Virus record (IMG/VR): IMGVR_UViG_3300047371_000070 | Coordinates: 1-21,888 of that record | Source: a virus | Strand: one strand, 5' to 3' | DNA length: 21,888 nt | Shown here: positions 1 through 7,696 of the stretch, piece by piece | How positions within the stretch are numbered: position 1 is the first letter of the stretch | Layout: the number at the start of each line of letters is the position of its first letter | Position numbers and translations under genes: made by a program | Notes under the pieces: model-generated | Seen by the model: only the letters and a program-made list of their open reading frames with translations | The model's database searches: none | What the model was told of the DNA's origin: nothing

Positions 1-2
1 AA

Positions 3-89
3 AAGAAAATTGACCGTGGTGCCAAGAAACAACTAAAGGTTGTTCGTAAGGCAGAAATACAACGCAAGCGTGGACGCGGTCAAAAGTAA
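3..89 (+). CDS. C-terminal end of an unidentified basic protein (5' truncated)
   Basis: An open frame enters from the left edge and ends at a TAA whose last base is the first base of the next gene's ATG. The 28 visible residues are dominated by Lys and Arg and end in RKRGRGQK. Such a tail suggests nucleic-acid contact or an internal head protein, but the body of the protein lies outside the window and the family cannot be told. The one-base stop/start overlap indicates translational coupling with the nucleotidyltransferase-like gene that follows. Confidence 0.6.
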   Translation, partial: KKIDRGAKKQLKVVRKAEIQRKRGRGQK

Positions 90-1705
90 TGATAAAGAAT
101 TTTTCACAATACCTCGTAGAAGAGGAGCGTGAAGTATTTTTCACGTTTGGTCGCATGAACCCGCCCACCATTGGTCACGGCAAGGTCATGGACACACTAT
201 CAACCAAGTCGGGCAAGTCTGACTACAAAGTCTTCGTGTCGCAATCTCAAGACCCGAAAAAGAACCCGTTGTCGTATAGTGATAAGATCAAACACACACG
301 TAAGATGTTTCCAAAACATGCACGAAACATCATCGCAGATAAGTCGGTAAAGACCGCAATCAATGCGATGGTCGCTCTGTATGACCAAGGTTACAGGTCA
401 GTAACAATGGTCGTTGGGGAAGACCGTATTACAGAATTCGATGTCCTGTTGAAAAAATACAACGGGACGAAGGGCCGTCATGGCTTCTACAATTTTAAAA
501 ACATTAACATAGTATCTGCTGGTGAGAGAGATCCAGACGCTAGTGGTGTGGAAGGGATGTCAGCGTCTAAACAGCGAGAGAATGCAGCGAATAATGATTT
601 CGTAACGTTCGCGCAAGGCGTTCCCAAGTCTATGTCCGATAAAGACACACGTAAGTTATTTAACGACGTGCGTAAGGGTATGGGACTTAAAGAAGCCCTA
701 GAATTCCGTAATCACCTAGAACTAAAAACAGTATCAGAAACTCGCGAACAATATGTTGCGGGTTCTCTGTTTGAAGTCGGCGATACAGTAGTCATCAAAG
801 AAAGTGATGAGGTGGCTACTGTAGTCGTTTTAGGAGCAAATTACGTCATTGTAGAACACAATGGCAAGAAGTCCCGCAAGTGGTTAGACGCAGTCGAGAA
901 ACTTGAAGAGGACGTATCACAAAGACAGATAGACGACCTAGAGAAGTTCGGTGATCGTTTGTTGAAGAAGTTCGACATCGACATCGAGTTCACCCGTCAT
1001 TTCGCAGACCGTATGAACGACAAGCGCAATGACCCAGAGATTAAGGTCGCAGAGATTCAGCGTTTGTTCAAGAAGATTGCAAAGAACAAGGGCAAAGACA
1101 TTAAGAAACACGGAGATGCAGAAGCGGTCCTCAAGGACATGCAGTCAGATCTGAATCTTCCGGTTGTTGTAAATTTCAAAGACGGTGAGTTCGAGGTGGT
1201 CAACAAGACCATCATGCGCAAGAAGGGATTCAAGACAACGAGTCCAGAGATCAAGTACGAGGCTCAGGATCCTGATATAAAGGATAAGGAAGGAACTCAA
1301 CCAGCGCGATATCACGCAGGACTCAAGAAGTCCACCAAAGATAAACGTGATGCGCACTTTAAGAAACACGGTAAAAAAGCAGACAACGATTCATCTGCAT
1401 ACAAACCAGCGCCAGGCGATGCAACCGCAAAGACCAAACCATCGAAGTATACCAAGGCGTTCAAGGACATGTATGAAGAACAGGATAAGATCCTAGAGAA
1501 CTGGGTGACTGATCTCATGAATAAGTTGGACGCTAAGTCTATCCATAGGAATAAATATAAGAAAGTCGCACAGTACATCAAGAAAGAACTTGATAAATCT
1601 GGAGACGGACGTTCAATAGAATATCACGCCGCTAACACTATTCGTAAGTTCAATCTGGACATGGATACAAAGGCATTGGCGGGTATGATAAGGCAATTGG
1701 CATGA
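89..1705 (+). CDS. Composite protein with N-terminal nucleotidyltransferase (cytidylyltransferase-like) domain
   Basis: 538 residues. Residues about 15-180 form a nucleotidyltransferase of the HIGH-motif superfamily: FTFGRMNPPTIGH at 18-30 holds the T/HxGH nucleotide-binding motif, and GMSASKQR at 156-163 matches the ISxTxxR-type second motif. These enzymes transfer a nucleotide from NTP to a phosphorylated substrate; the substrate here is unknown. Residues about 225-275 look like a small SH3/KOW-type barrel (FEVGDTVVIKE). About 290-390 holds a segment with TRHFADRMND and MRKKGFKT that I recall from T4-like cyanophage proteins, and about 405-470 a charged motif (QPARYHAGLKKSTKDKRDAHF region). 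The N-terminus MIKNFSQYLVEE resembles a T4 capsid-targeting leader ending in an L-x-E cleavage site, so the protein may be packaged. The fold is fairly sure; the role is inference. Confidence 0.75.
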   Translation: MIKNFSQYLVEEEREVFFTFGRMNPPTIGHGKVMDTLSTKSGKSDYKVFVSQSQDPKKNPLSYSDKIKHTRKMFPKHARNIIADKSVKTAINAMVALYDQGYRSVTMVVGEDRITEFDVLLKKYNGTKGRHGFYNFKNINIVSAGERDPDASGVEGMSASKQRENAANNDFVTFAQGVPKSMSDKDTRKLFNDVRKGMGLKEALEFRNHLELKTVSETREQYVAGSLFEVGDTVVIKESDEVATVVVLGANYVIVEHNGKKSRKWLDAVEKLEEDVSQRQIDDLEKFGDRLLKKFDIDIEFTRHFADRMNDKRNDPEIKVAEIQRLFKKIAKNKGKDIKKHGDAEAVLKDMQSDLNLPVVVNFKDGEFEVVNKTIMRKKGFKTTSPEIKYEAQDPDIKDKEGTQPARYHAGLKKSTKDKRDAHFKKHGKKADNDSSAYKPAPGDATAKTKPSKYTKAFKDMYEEQDKILENWVTDLMNKLDAKSIHRNKYKKVAQYIKKELDKSGDGRSIEYHAANTIRKFNLDMDTKALAGMIRQLA

Positions 1706-1974
1706 TAAATTTCAAGAAGTACCTTGAAGAAAAACGATATGGTCTCTACTCTGATCTCGATTTGGGAGAAGGTCCAGACGGTATCGCAGCGAAGGCGAAG
1801 AAGTCGGGTATCTCACCAGACACACTTCGCAAAGTTTATAATAGAGGTGTTGCTGCATGGAAGACGGGTCACCGCCCAGGCACCACACCGCAACAATGGG
1901 GAATGGCAAGGGTTAACGCTTTCATCGTTAAGAAGAAGAAAGGTAACCTGAACCATGATAAAGACTTAGCATAA
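1702..1974 (+). CDS. DUF5824-like conserved phage protein
   Basis: 90 residues, beginning at an ATGA overlap with the previous stop. The core, LRKVYNRGVAAWKTGHRPGT followed by TPQQWGMARVNAF, is a strongly conserved signature that I recall from phage proteins classed as DUF5824, often found as a module of virion-associated proteins in marine T4-like phages. No enzymatic role is known to me. The N-terminus MINFKKYLEEK has the same M-x-x-F-x-x-Y-L-E-E pattern as its neighbours and could be a cleavable leader for head packaging. The C-terminus ends in a Lys-rich stretch and DKDLA. Family assignment is from memory of the motif. Confidence 0.7.
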   Translation: MINFKKYLEEKRYGLYSDLDLGEGPDGIAAKAKKSGISPDTLRKVYNRGVAAWKTGHRPGTTPQQWGMARVNAFIVKKKKGNLNHDKDLA

Positions 1975-2000
1975 AACTCAAATAGAGGTTTTTAACAAAA

Positions 2001-4277
2001 ATGGCAAATCAAATTTTAGCGGGTGCTGTGTTTCAGGCGGGTCAAGTAATTGCCGGTGTTGACGCAAACAACCCTCCATACGTAGGGCCACCAGTAGCAA
2101 AATGGATTACACGATCTGTTACTGGTATGCCTCGCACTCTTTATATAAGAAGTGTGATGGACATCGACTCAGATCCTACAACTTTAGTTAACACTGCTTC
2201 AGGATTTGGAGTAGATGATAGCGCGGCTACAGATCCAAACGGTCGATATCTTGCAGTAGCAGACACTTACGAAGGTGGTGACGGTGTAGTTTTTGTGTAT
2301 GATACACAAGATCTAAGTGCTCCACTAGCAACATTGTCACCAGATTCCGGTGAAGCGACTTATAATCAAAACTATAAGTTTGGAAGATCTATGGCAATGT
2401 CAGAAGATAAACTGTTTGTGGGGAACAACGCACAGGGTGTTCCTGTGTATTGTTACGACCTATCAGATCTTTCTGCGGCACCTACTAAGATACCAACACC
2501 GACAACATATCACAATGGTGACTTCAGATTCTCTTGGGATATGGCGGCCAACTCTTCGTATCTGTTCATTGGACATCCATCATCCCGCGACCCTATAAAC
2601 TCAAACGACAACCAGACTGAAGGTGGTGCGGTTCACGTTTATGATGTAGAAACTCTACAATATCAAACATCGTTGTTTGGAGAAGGCACAGAATATAACG
2701 ATCATTTCGGTTACGTAGTTGATGCGACCGAAACACATCTTGCGGTAGGTGCATACGGCGATGATGAACATGGTGGAACTCAAGTACAAACGGGTGCGGC
2801 ATATGTGTTCAATGTGTCCGATCTTACTGCATCACCAACAAAACTTGCACCATCGACGTATAACAAAGAATATGCTCGTTACCTTTCTTTGAGTGATACT
2901 CACCTTGCCGTTGCTGAACCAAAGAATGATGAAAATATTGGTAGCAACGCTTCACACGGTGCGGTTTATGTATATTCTCTGGGAGATTTATCTGCGGCAC
3001 CTATCGTCCAATACGGCCAGTATTACGGTGAAGAACTTGGATATCAAGTTCACTTATTCAATGATGGATCTAACAGAATTTCTTACTACAGAAACTTTGG
3101 TAATTCTGGTACTGGACAAGGTCAAAAGTGGTTGGTTTACAATATCAGCGATATGTCGACTCCTCTTTGGGAATCGACAACAGAATCGGCATATCTCGAA
3201 CTACCAGCATACGTAGCTCCACCACCACCACCAACTCCATCTTTCGCGTGGCAGTTCGGTGATGATGGATCTTCATACGCAACTTATGAAGGCGATTCTC
3301 TATCTAACAGCAACGGTGATGCTGGATGGACGGTTGAATTCTGGATGAACACCGATGGTGTTAACCCAGGCGACGATAATCTGATAGAATTCTCTAATGG
3401 ACACACAATCACTCTAGGTGGTTGGGGTGGAGGAACTGAGATAATGTTCCGTAATGGCGGTAGTGGAAACTATAACATGACGTGGAACCCAAAAATATGG
3501 GATTACGCAGGATGGAACCACTGGGCTATCGTTAAGACTCCAGCGACTACGATCAATGGAAACCCATCATCTTCTGTAGACTTATACCTGAACGGTGTTA
3601 AGCAAGGCGGATACGGTGGAAGTCTACACGGAGCCGACAAGAACTACGGTACTACCGGAACTCACAAGATTGGTGCACACTTCGGTGGAATGTTGTTTGA
3701 CTTCCGTATAAGTTCTGCTGCGCGTTATAGTGCAGACTTTACTCCTCCGGCTGCAGCTTTCATATCAGACGCTGACACTGAACTGTTAACTCTGAACAAA
3801 GAAACATTAACTACAGCAACACCAGTCAATATTACACCAGATAGTTATCACGCATTCGCTCCAGCACCTGCAAACGTTGCTGGTATGACTGCTGCTGATT
3901 GGACTACAGTTGGTGGTAGTTCGTTAAACTTTAACCCAGGCGGCAATTCTAACGCAGAAATTCACTGGACGCCAGGCGGTTCACGTCCTAGCACTTCAGT
4001 TGCGTACTATGAAATCGCAAATATGTTGCCAGGCGAAAGTTATGAACTAACCTTCGAAGTGAAACTTGCTGCATATAATGCGCCTGTTGGTGTTGAAGTT
4101 CATCGAAACTCTGATCAATCATTCTTGATGGCAAATGTCATGGTTAATGGTGGATATCAGTCTCAAACATTATCGTGGACTCAACCAGAAGGATTGACTG
4201 AAGCATACATCCACCTAGTCTCTCAGACCAATGGTATGGGTGAAATGAGAGATGCGGTTCTAACTAAGGTATCGTAA
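2001..4277 (+). CDS. Large beta-propeller / LamG-like virion adhesin candidate
   Basis: 758 residues. Residues about 80-385 contain six degenerate repeats of about 50 residues with the pattern (hydrophobic)-L-A-V-G/A, an acidic loop, then (V/A)-Y-V-Y/F-(D/N)-(V/L)-x-D-L, seen at 82-104, 137-156, 187-218, 246-275, 301-330 and 376-385. This looks like an FG-GAP-like beta-propeller. A proline hinge (VAPPPPPTPS) at 405-414 leads to a LamG/concanavalin-like domain at about 415-600 (GWTVEFWMN, SVDLYLNGV, FDFRISSAARY). Residues 615-758 look like a further beta-sandwich resembling carbohydrate-binding modules. No signal peptide or enzyme motif is visible. Such architecture fits a surface or host-binding virion protein (tail fibre, whisker or head decoration). 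An AGAGG ribosome site precedes the ATG. Confidence 0.7.
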   Translation: MANQILAGAVFQAGQVIAGVDANNPPYVGPPVAKWITRSVTGMPRTLYIRSVMDIDSDPTTLVNTASGFGVDDSAATDPNGRYLAVADTYEGGDGVVFVYDTQDLSAPLATLSPDSGEATYNQNYKFGRSMAMSEDKLFVGNNAQGVPVYCYDLSDLSAAPTKIPTPTTYHNGDFRFSWDMAANSSYLFIGHPSSRDPINSNDNQTEGGAVHVYDVETLQYQTSLFGEGTEYNDHFGYVVDATETHLAVGAYGDDEHGGTQVQTGAAYVFNVSDLTASPTKLAPSTYNKEYARYLSLSDTHLAVAEPKNDENIGSNASHGAVYVYSLGDLSAAPIVQYGQYYGEELGYQVHLFNDGSNRISYYRNFGNSGTGQGQKWLVYNISDMSTPLWESTTESAYLELPAYVAPPPPPTPSFAWQFGDDGSSYATYEGDSLSNSNGDAGWTVEFWMNTDGVNPGDDNLIEFSNGHTITLGGWGGGTEIMFRNGGSGNYNMTWNPKIWDYAGWNHWAIVKTPATTINGNPSSSVDLYLNGVKQGGYGGSLHGADKNYGTTGTHKIGAHFGGMLFDFRISSAARYSADFTPPAAAFISDADTELLTLNKETLTTATPVNITPDSYHAFAPAPANVAGMTAADWTTVGGSSLNFNPGGNSNAEIHWTPGGSRPSTSVAYYEIANMLPGESYELTFEVKLAAYNAPVGVEVHRNSDQSFLMANVMVNGGYQSQTLSWTQPEGLTEAYIHLVSQTNGMGEMRDAVLTKVS

Positions 4278-4963
4278 TGAAAAAGTTTACTGAAATAAGA
4301 GAAGCAAGGCGGTCTGCACAAGACCGTCTTTCCGCTCGTGCGTCGAAACATGGTCTTGGTTCGCAGAAGCGACTAGACAAGATTAAGAAGTCGGCTGACT
4401 TTTTCAGTAAACCACCACCATCCTTCTCCAAGGCTGAACTGAAGAAGATGGGGTATGCGGTTGAGGGAAGATTCGATATTGAAATTCCAGCTCCAAAAGG
4501 TATGAAAGGTAGAAAAAACCCAACTAGAACTGCTCTCAATAAAAAACTGAGCGCTAAACACGCAGATAAGATCGCAAAGAATGCTAAAAGAGATCAAGCA
4601 AGATCTGCTCGGGCTGGTGGTGCATTGACAAGAAAGGGTCACAATGACAATAGTTATAAGAAGGGAGTCACTGGTAAATTTTTCTCTACTCAGCCTGCCT
4701 TTGAATCTGCCGATCCCAAGTTTGATGCTTGGTTCAAGAAGTCCCAAGAGTTGGACAAAATGTCTAAAGACGCAAGCAAAAAACTAAAGAAATTCCCTAG
4801 AGGATCCACGGGGTTGACTCCAGACGCAGTCAAGAAAGATCCAAAGTTTAAAAAGGCGAAGGCGGATGCAGATAACATTCATCGCGCCATCCAAAAACAC
4901 AACACGGGCGTATCTAAAGATTGGTTCCGAATGGCCAGAGATCGCAGACGACAAATGAAATAA
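4277..4963 (+). CDS. Highly basic protein with capsid-targeting-like leader
   Basis: 228 residues, overlapping the adhesin stop by one base (TAATG). The sequence is strongly Lys/Arg rich throughout (LNKKLSAKHADKIAKNAKRD, KKLKKFPRG, RMARDRRRQMK) and has no recognisable enzyme domain. The N-terminus MKKFTEIREAR closely resembles the leader of T4 internal head proteins (MKTYQEFIAEA), and I-R-E followed by Ala is an ideal site for the gp21 prohead protease. T4 internal proteins IPI-IPIII are likewise small, basic and packaged with DNA, so this may be an internal head protein that contacts DNA and is injected. The basic composition and leader are seen in the sequence; packaging is inferred. Confidence 0.65.
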   Translation: MKKFTEIREARRSAQDRLSARASKHGLGSQKRLDKIKKSADFFSKPPPSFSKAELKKMGYAVEGRFDIEIPAPKGMKGRKNPTRTALNKKLSAKHADKIAKNAKRDQARSARAGGALTRKGHNDNSYKKGVTGKFFSTQPAFESADPKFDAWFKKSQELDKMSKDASKKLKKFPRGSTGLTPDAVKKDPKFKKAKADADNIHRAIQKHNTGVSKDWFRMARDRRRQMK

Positions 4964-4972
4964 GGACATTGT

Positions 4973-5161
4973 ATGAGCAAATCGAAGAAACCACGTAACA
5001 AGAAAATGTCTGTTGCAAAAAAAGAAAGACTGCAACAGGCAACCGACAACAACTATGGCGGACTGAATTTCAACCCACTAAATAACAAGGGTAGTAACAC
5101 CAAATCAGTCAATCCAGTTGCGGGAACGAAGGTATTTCGAGGCGCATCAAGAGGAAGTTAA
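4973..5161 (+). CDS. Small basic protein, unknown function
   Basis: 62 residues with a good AAGGA ribosome site eight bases before the ATG. The N-terminal third is very basic (MSKSKKPRNKKMSVAKKERL) and the rest is rich in Asn, Gly and Ser (NNYGGLNFNPLNNKGSN), probably disordered. It has no leader of the type found in its neighbours and no cysteines. It sits between two proteins with capsid-targeting-like leaders, so it may be a minor virion or DNA-binding component. I do not recognise a family. Confidence 0.55.
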   Translation: MSKSKKPRNKKMSVAKKERLQQATDNNYGGLNFNPLNNKGSNTKSVNPVAGTKVFRGASRGS

Positions 5162-5162
5162 A

Positions 5163-6215
5163 GTGAAAGATTTTTTTGAATTAAGAGAGACTAAGGTCAC
5201 TGCAAAACTTGGTCTAACAGAGGCAACGGTACCTCGTAAAGAATTTGACAAACTAAAGAAAGGTGATGAAGTTACAATAACTTATGATTCATCTATTCGA
5301 AAAGGAACAACCAGCACCTTCGTCGTGAAGGGCAAGTCTCGTAGTGCTAAACATGACGTTGATAAGGTTCAAATGCAGTTGAAGGGAAAGCCGGGCGGCA
5401 TGAAGTTCTGGTTATATAGTCGAAGTGGTAAGGACGCAACACTTGCACTGGGTGACATGGCTGCAACGATGACTAAGTTCGTCAAGGAGTCAGTCGAAGA
5501 AGCAGTGAAGACCGAAGACAAGGGTCAGTTCATCTACGCCGCAAAACAGGCGAAGGCAAAGGGTGACTCTACTTTCGTATTCGCGGGCAAGACCTACAAC
5601 TGCGAAGAGGTACTTGAAGATAAACAAGAATGTCCCAAGTGTAAAGGCGAAGGGTGTGATCACTGCGACGATAAAGGTGTGCACGAAAATTCTAATTTAG
5701 ATGAAGACTACCGAAAACTTGCAGTCAAGGGCATGGGTACAGAAACAAAGACCTCAACAAAGGTTGGTAGGGGAATTGATTACTACGATGGTTCTGGCAC
5801 CAAGAGGTCCGGTAAAGTCACTAAGATGGGTCCAAAAACCTATATGGTCAAGGATGATGATGACGGCAAGATAAGACAATTCCTTTATCATGATCGTGCC
5901 AAAGCGAAAGAATTACTCGCAAAACTAGGTAAGAGTAGAGTTAAAGAATCTGTTGAACTTGACGAATCAGTAGACTTCATGAAGATGTCTAAAGAACTCT
6001 TGAAACATAAGAGTAAAGGTATTGAATACGAGAAGGCTGCGGCATATATTCGTGTGATCCACAATAACTCTAACGTCAATGTTCAAGACAAAGCATTCAT
6101 GAGTTTGACCAAAATGTTGAAAGACATGGACGACTTGGTAAAGAAGACTACCATCACTAAGATCCTAAAAGATAACGGATTCAAAGTGAAGGGTGGTCAA
6201 CTTATGCGACAGTAA
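5163..6215 (+). CDS. Multi-module virion-associated protein with DnaJ-like cysteine cluster
   Basis: 350 residues from a GTG start preceded by AGAGGAAG and two bases after the upstream stop. An upstream in-frame TTG at 5118 is possible but lies inside the previous gene without a good ribosome site. The leader VKDFFELRETK ends in L-R-E, and L-T-E/A follows at 18-21; both fit the gp21 prohead protease consensus. Residues 33-102 (KKGDEVTITYDSS to ALGDMAATM) form a module I recall from marine T4-like phages. Cysteines 157, 160, 165 and 168 (CPKCKGEGCDHC) form a DnaJ-type zinc centre. Residues about 206-255 look like another small beta barrel, and the C-terminus is helical. The specific function is unknown. 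Confidence 0.65.
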   Translation: MKDFFELRETKVTAKLGLTEATVPRKEFDKLKKGDEVTITYDSSIRKGTTSTFVVKGKSRSAKHDVDKVQMQLKGKPGGMKFWLYSRSGKDATLALGDMAATMTKFVKESVEEAVKTEDKGQFIYAAKQAKAKGDSTFVFAGKTYNCEEVLEDKQECPKCKGEGCDHCDDKGVHENSNLDEDYRKLAVKGMGTETKTSTKVGRGIDYYDGSGTKRSGKVTKMGPKTYMVKDDDDGKIRQFLYHDRAKAKELLAKLGKSRVKESVELDESVDFMKMSKELLKHKSKGIEYEKAAAYIRVIHNNSNVNVQDKAFMSLTKMLKDMDDLVKKTTITKILKDNGFKVKGGQLMRQ

Positions 6216-6227
6216 GTTGGGTAATAA

Positions 6228-6578
6228 ATGAAAAATTTTAACACATTCCTTGAAGACACTATCGACACCTGCTGCGAGTCATGCGCGGGCGAGGTTCTTG
6301 TCATCGAGGAATCGGAGTATCAGGGTAAGAAGGTGAAACTGAACAATCCGTTCCGTACACCCGATGGTCCAAAGAAGTTTTCTGTGTATGTCAAGAATGA
6401 CAAAGGTAATGTAGTCAAGGTGAACTTTGGTGACCCTAACATGGAAATCAAGAGAGACGATCCAAATCGTCGCAAAAGTTTCAGGGCAAGACACAACTGT
6501 GACGACCCTGGCCCGAAGTGGAAGGCACGTTACTGGTCATGTTACCAGTGGCGATCAGGTGCCAAGGTAGATAATTGA
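6228..6578 (+). CDS. Conserved phage protein with EIKRDDPxRRKSFRARHNC motif
   Basis: 116 residues. From residue about 31 it carries a long conserved block (YQGKKVKLNNPFRTPDGPKK, FGDPNMEIKRDDPNRRKSFR, ARHNCDDPGPKWKARYWSC). I recall this module in many phages, alone or attached to prohead or virion proteins. Its invariant Cys, His, Asp and Trp suggest a metal site or a structural fold, but the activity is not known to me. The N-terminus MKNFNTFLEDT matches the recurring leader pattern, although the site would be L-E-D rather than L-x-E. A CC..C cluster at residues 15-19 is unusual. The next downstream element is a T4-type late promoter. Confidence 0.65.
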   Translation: MKNFNTFLEDTIDTCCESCAGEVLVIEESEYQGKKVKLNNPFRTPDGPKKFSVYVKNDKGNVVKVNFGDPNMEIKRDDPNRRKSFRARHNCDDPGPKWKARYWSCYQWRSGAKVDN

Positions 6579-6583
6579 TTTCG

Positions 6584-6591
6584 TATAAATA
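6584..6591 (+). promoter_or_regulatory. T4-type late promoter (TATAAATA)
   Basis: An exact TATAAATA octamer, the only core element recognised by the T4 late sigma factor gp55, lies in a 101-base gap between genes, about 90 bases before the coiled-coil membrane protein at 6680. It has no -35 element, as expected for a late promoter. The upstream genes have no such box in this window, so they probably rely on a promoter further left. Confidence 0.65.
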
Positions 6592-6679
6592 AAGACATTA
6601 ACTCGTAAGTCAGAACAAGGATCCACTAGATCATATAGATGACTTATATCATTTAACACATACTAATGGAACAATCGAA

Positions 6680-6991
6680 ATGAGCGATAACTCCAAAGAC
6701 CTGTATGAGCATGTGCAACGTGAAGAACAACGCCTCGCTAGAATTGAGGACAAAATCGACAAACTTTCCGATGCAATGATTAACTTAGCTCGTGCAGAGG
6801 AGAAGTTGATCAATATAGAGAAAGCCAACGCACAACACTTCGAACGTATGAACCGTTTCTCTCAGAGAATGGATGACATCGAAGATGGTGTAAACGAACA
6901 AGGAAAGACCGTTAAGGTAATGCAGTATATTATTACTCTAACCGCAACAGTCTTTGCCGGTGTGATTGTCAAAATATTTTTTGACGCTTAA
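6680..6991 (+). CDS. Coiled-coil protein with C-terminal membrane anchor (XhlA-like)
   Basis: 103 residues. Residues about 8-75 form a charged heptad-patterned helix (REEQRLARIEDKIDKLSDAM, then HFERMNRFSQRMDDIEDGV). Residues about 80-101 are a single hydrophobic membrane segment (MQYIITLTATVFAGVIVKIFF). This layout matches small phage proteins of the hemolysin XhlA/holin-associated type, which help lysis or anchor at the inner membrane. The gene stands first behind a TATAAATA late promoter, consistent with late expression. It could instead be a structural membrane-tethered protein. Architecture is certain; the lysis role is inference. Confidence 0.6.
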   Translation: MSDNSKDLYEHVQREEQRLARIEDKIDKLSDAMINLARAEEKLINIEKANAQHFERMNRFSQRMDDIEDGVNEQGKTVKVMQYIITLTATVFAGVIVKIFFDA

Positions 6992-7006
6992 TTAACGGAG
7001 ACTATT

Positions 7007-7690
7007 ATGTCAGATATCACTAAAATTATGGAGGCGTATTTGGGAATGGTCTCCGATCGTAATGTAGAACTTGAAGAAAAGAAGAAACTTGATCCAGTAG
7101 ACGATAAGGCAAATGATAAAAAGTTCGCTGATCGTAAGGACAAGGACATCGACAATGATGGCGATGTAGATTCTTCTGACGAATACCTACACAAGCGTCG
7201 TAAGGCAACTGACGATGCAATCGATGGTGGTAAGAAACCAGCGAAGGAAGAGGTTGAGAAGGACGAAGAAGAGTCTGAAGAAGAACCAAAGAAGAAGAAG
7301 TCCCCAGTTCCACCTAAGAAAGACGACGGCGAAGAAGAGTCCGAAGAACCAGCACCAGAGGGTGATGATGAAGAGGAAGAAGAAAAGCCAGAACCAGAAG
7401 GTGGTGATAGTAAGTTGAAACAGAACCCAAAGACCTCTGATAAGAAAGCAGAGATCTCTAAGATCGAGACCAAGGAAGCGTTTGAAGAGTTCTGGTCTGC
7501 ATTGATCGAAGCTACTCAAAAGGCTGCGAAGGGAGAGACCCCAGAAGATTCTACTACTCCAGACACCAAACGTGCTCAAGAAATACACAAAGGTAAGTCT
7601 GATAAGAAGATCGAAGACATGGAAGATGACGCACAAGAAACTACTCCTAAAGCAGGTAAATCTACCAAGAAGGCTTCAGAGCCTAAGTAG
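7007..7690 (+). CDS. Highly acidic low-complexity protein with EF-hand/dockerin-type calcium loop
   Basis: 227 residues with a clear GGAG site before the ATG. Residues 47-58 (DIDNDGDVDSSD) form a canonical EF-hand/dockerin loop: Asp at 1, 3, 5, 9 and 12, Gly at 6, a hydrophobic residue at 8. Residues 80-150 are a Glu/Lys/Pro/Ser low-complexity tract with runs such as EEEEEK, and the C-terminus is charged and probably disordered. One helical patch (TKEAFEEFWSALIEATQKAA) lies at about 160-180. The N-terminus MSDITKIMEAYLG contains I-M-E/A, a gp21-type cleavage site. Acidic scaffold or internal core proteins occur in T4-like heads, so a core role is plausible. The purine-rich strand creates long spurious antisense frames here. 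Confidence 0.6.
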   Translation: MSDITKIMEAYLGMVSDRNVELEEKKKLDPVDDKANDKKFADRKDKDIDNDGDVDSSDEYLHKRRKATDDAIDGGKKPAKEEVEKDEEESEEEPKKKKSPVPPKKDDGEEESEEPAPEGDDEEEEEKPEPEGGDSKLKQNPKTSDKKAEISKIETKEAFEEFWSALIEATQKAAKGETPEDSTTPDTKRAQEIHKGKSDKKIEDMEDDAQETTPKAGKSTKKASEPK

Positions 7691-7696
7691 TGCATT

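Noticed and set aside
2142-2149. TATATAAG, resembling a late-promoter box
   Set aside because: It differs from TATAAATA and lies in the coding sequence of the adhesin with no gene start downstream.
2893-3216. 107-residue + strand frame inside the adhesin gene
   Set aside because: Alternate frame of a long gene with clear repeat and LamG domain structure; no ribosome site and no recognisable sequence.
4373-4747. 124-residue reverse-strand frame opposite the basic protein
   Set aside because: Shadow of a Lys-rich + strand gene, with no ribosome site and composition without domain character.
6988-7473. 161-residue reverse-strand frame rich in Ser and Phe
   Set aside because: It is the mirror of the purine-rich Glu/Lys tract of the acidic protein on the + strand; low complexity, no ribosome site, and no other reverse-strand genes exist here.
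7187-7636. 149-residue reverse-strand frame that looks hydrophobic (Leu/Phe/Trp rich)
   Set aside because: The apparent membrane character comes from complementing GAA/AAG codons of the + strand gene; no start signal or context.
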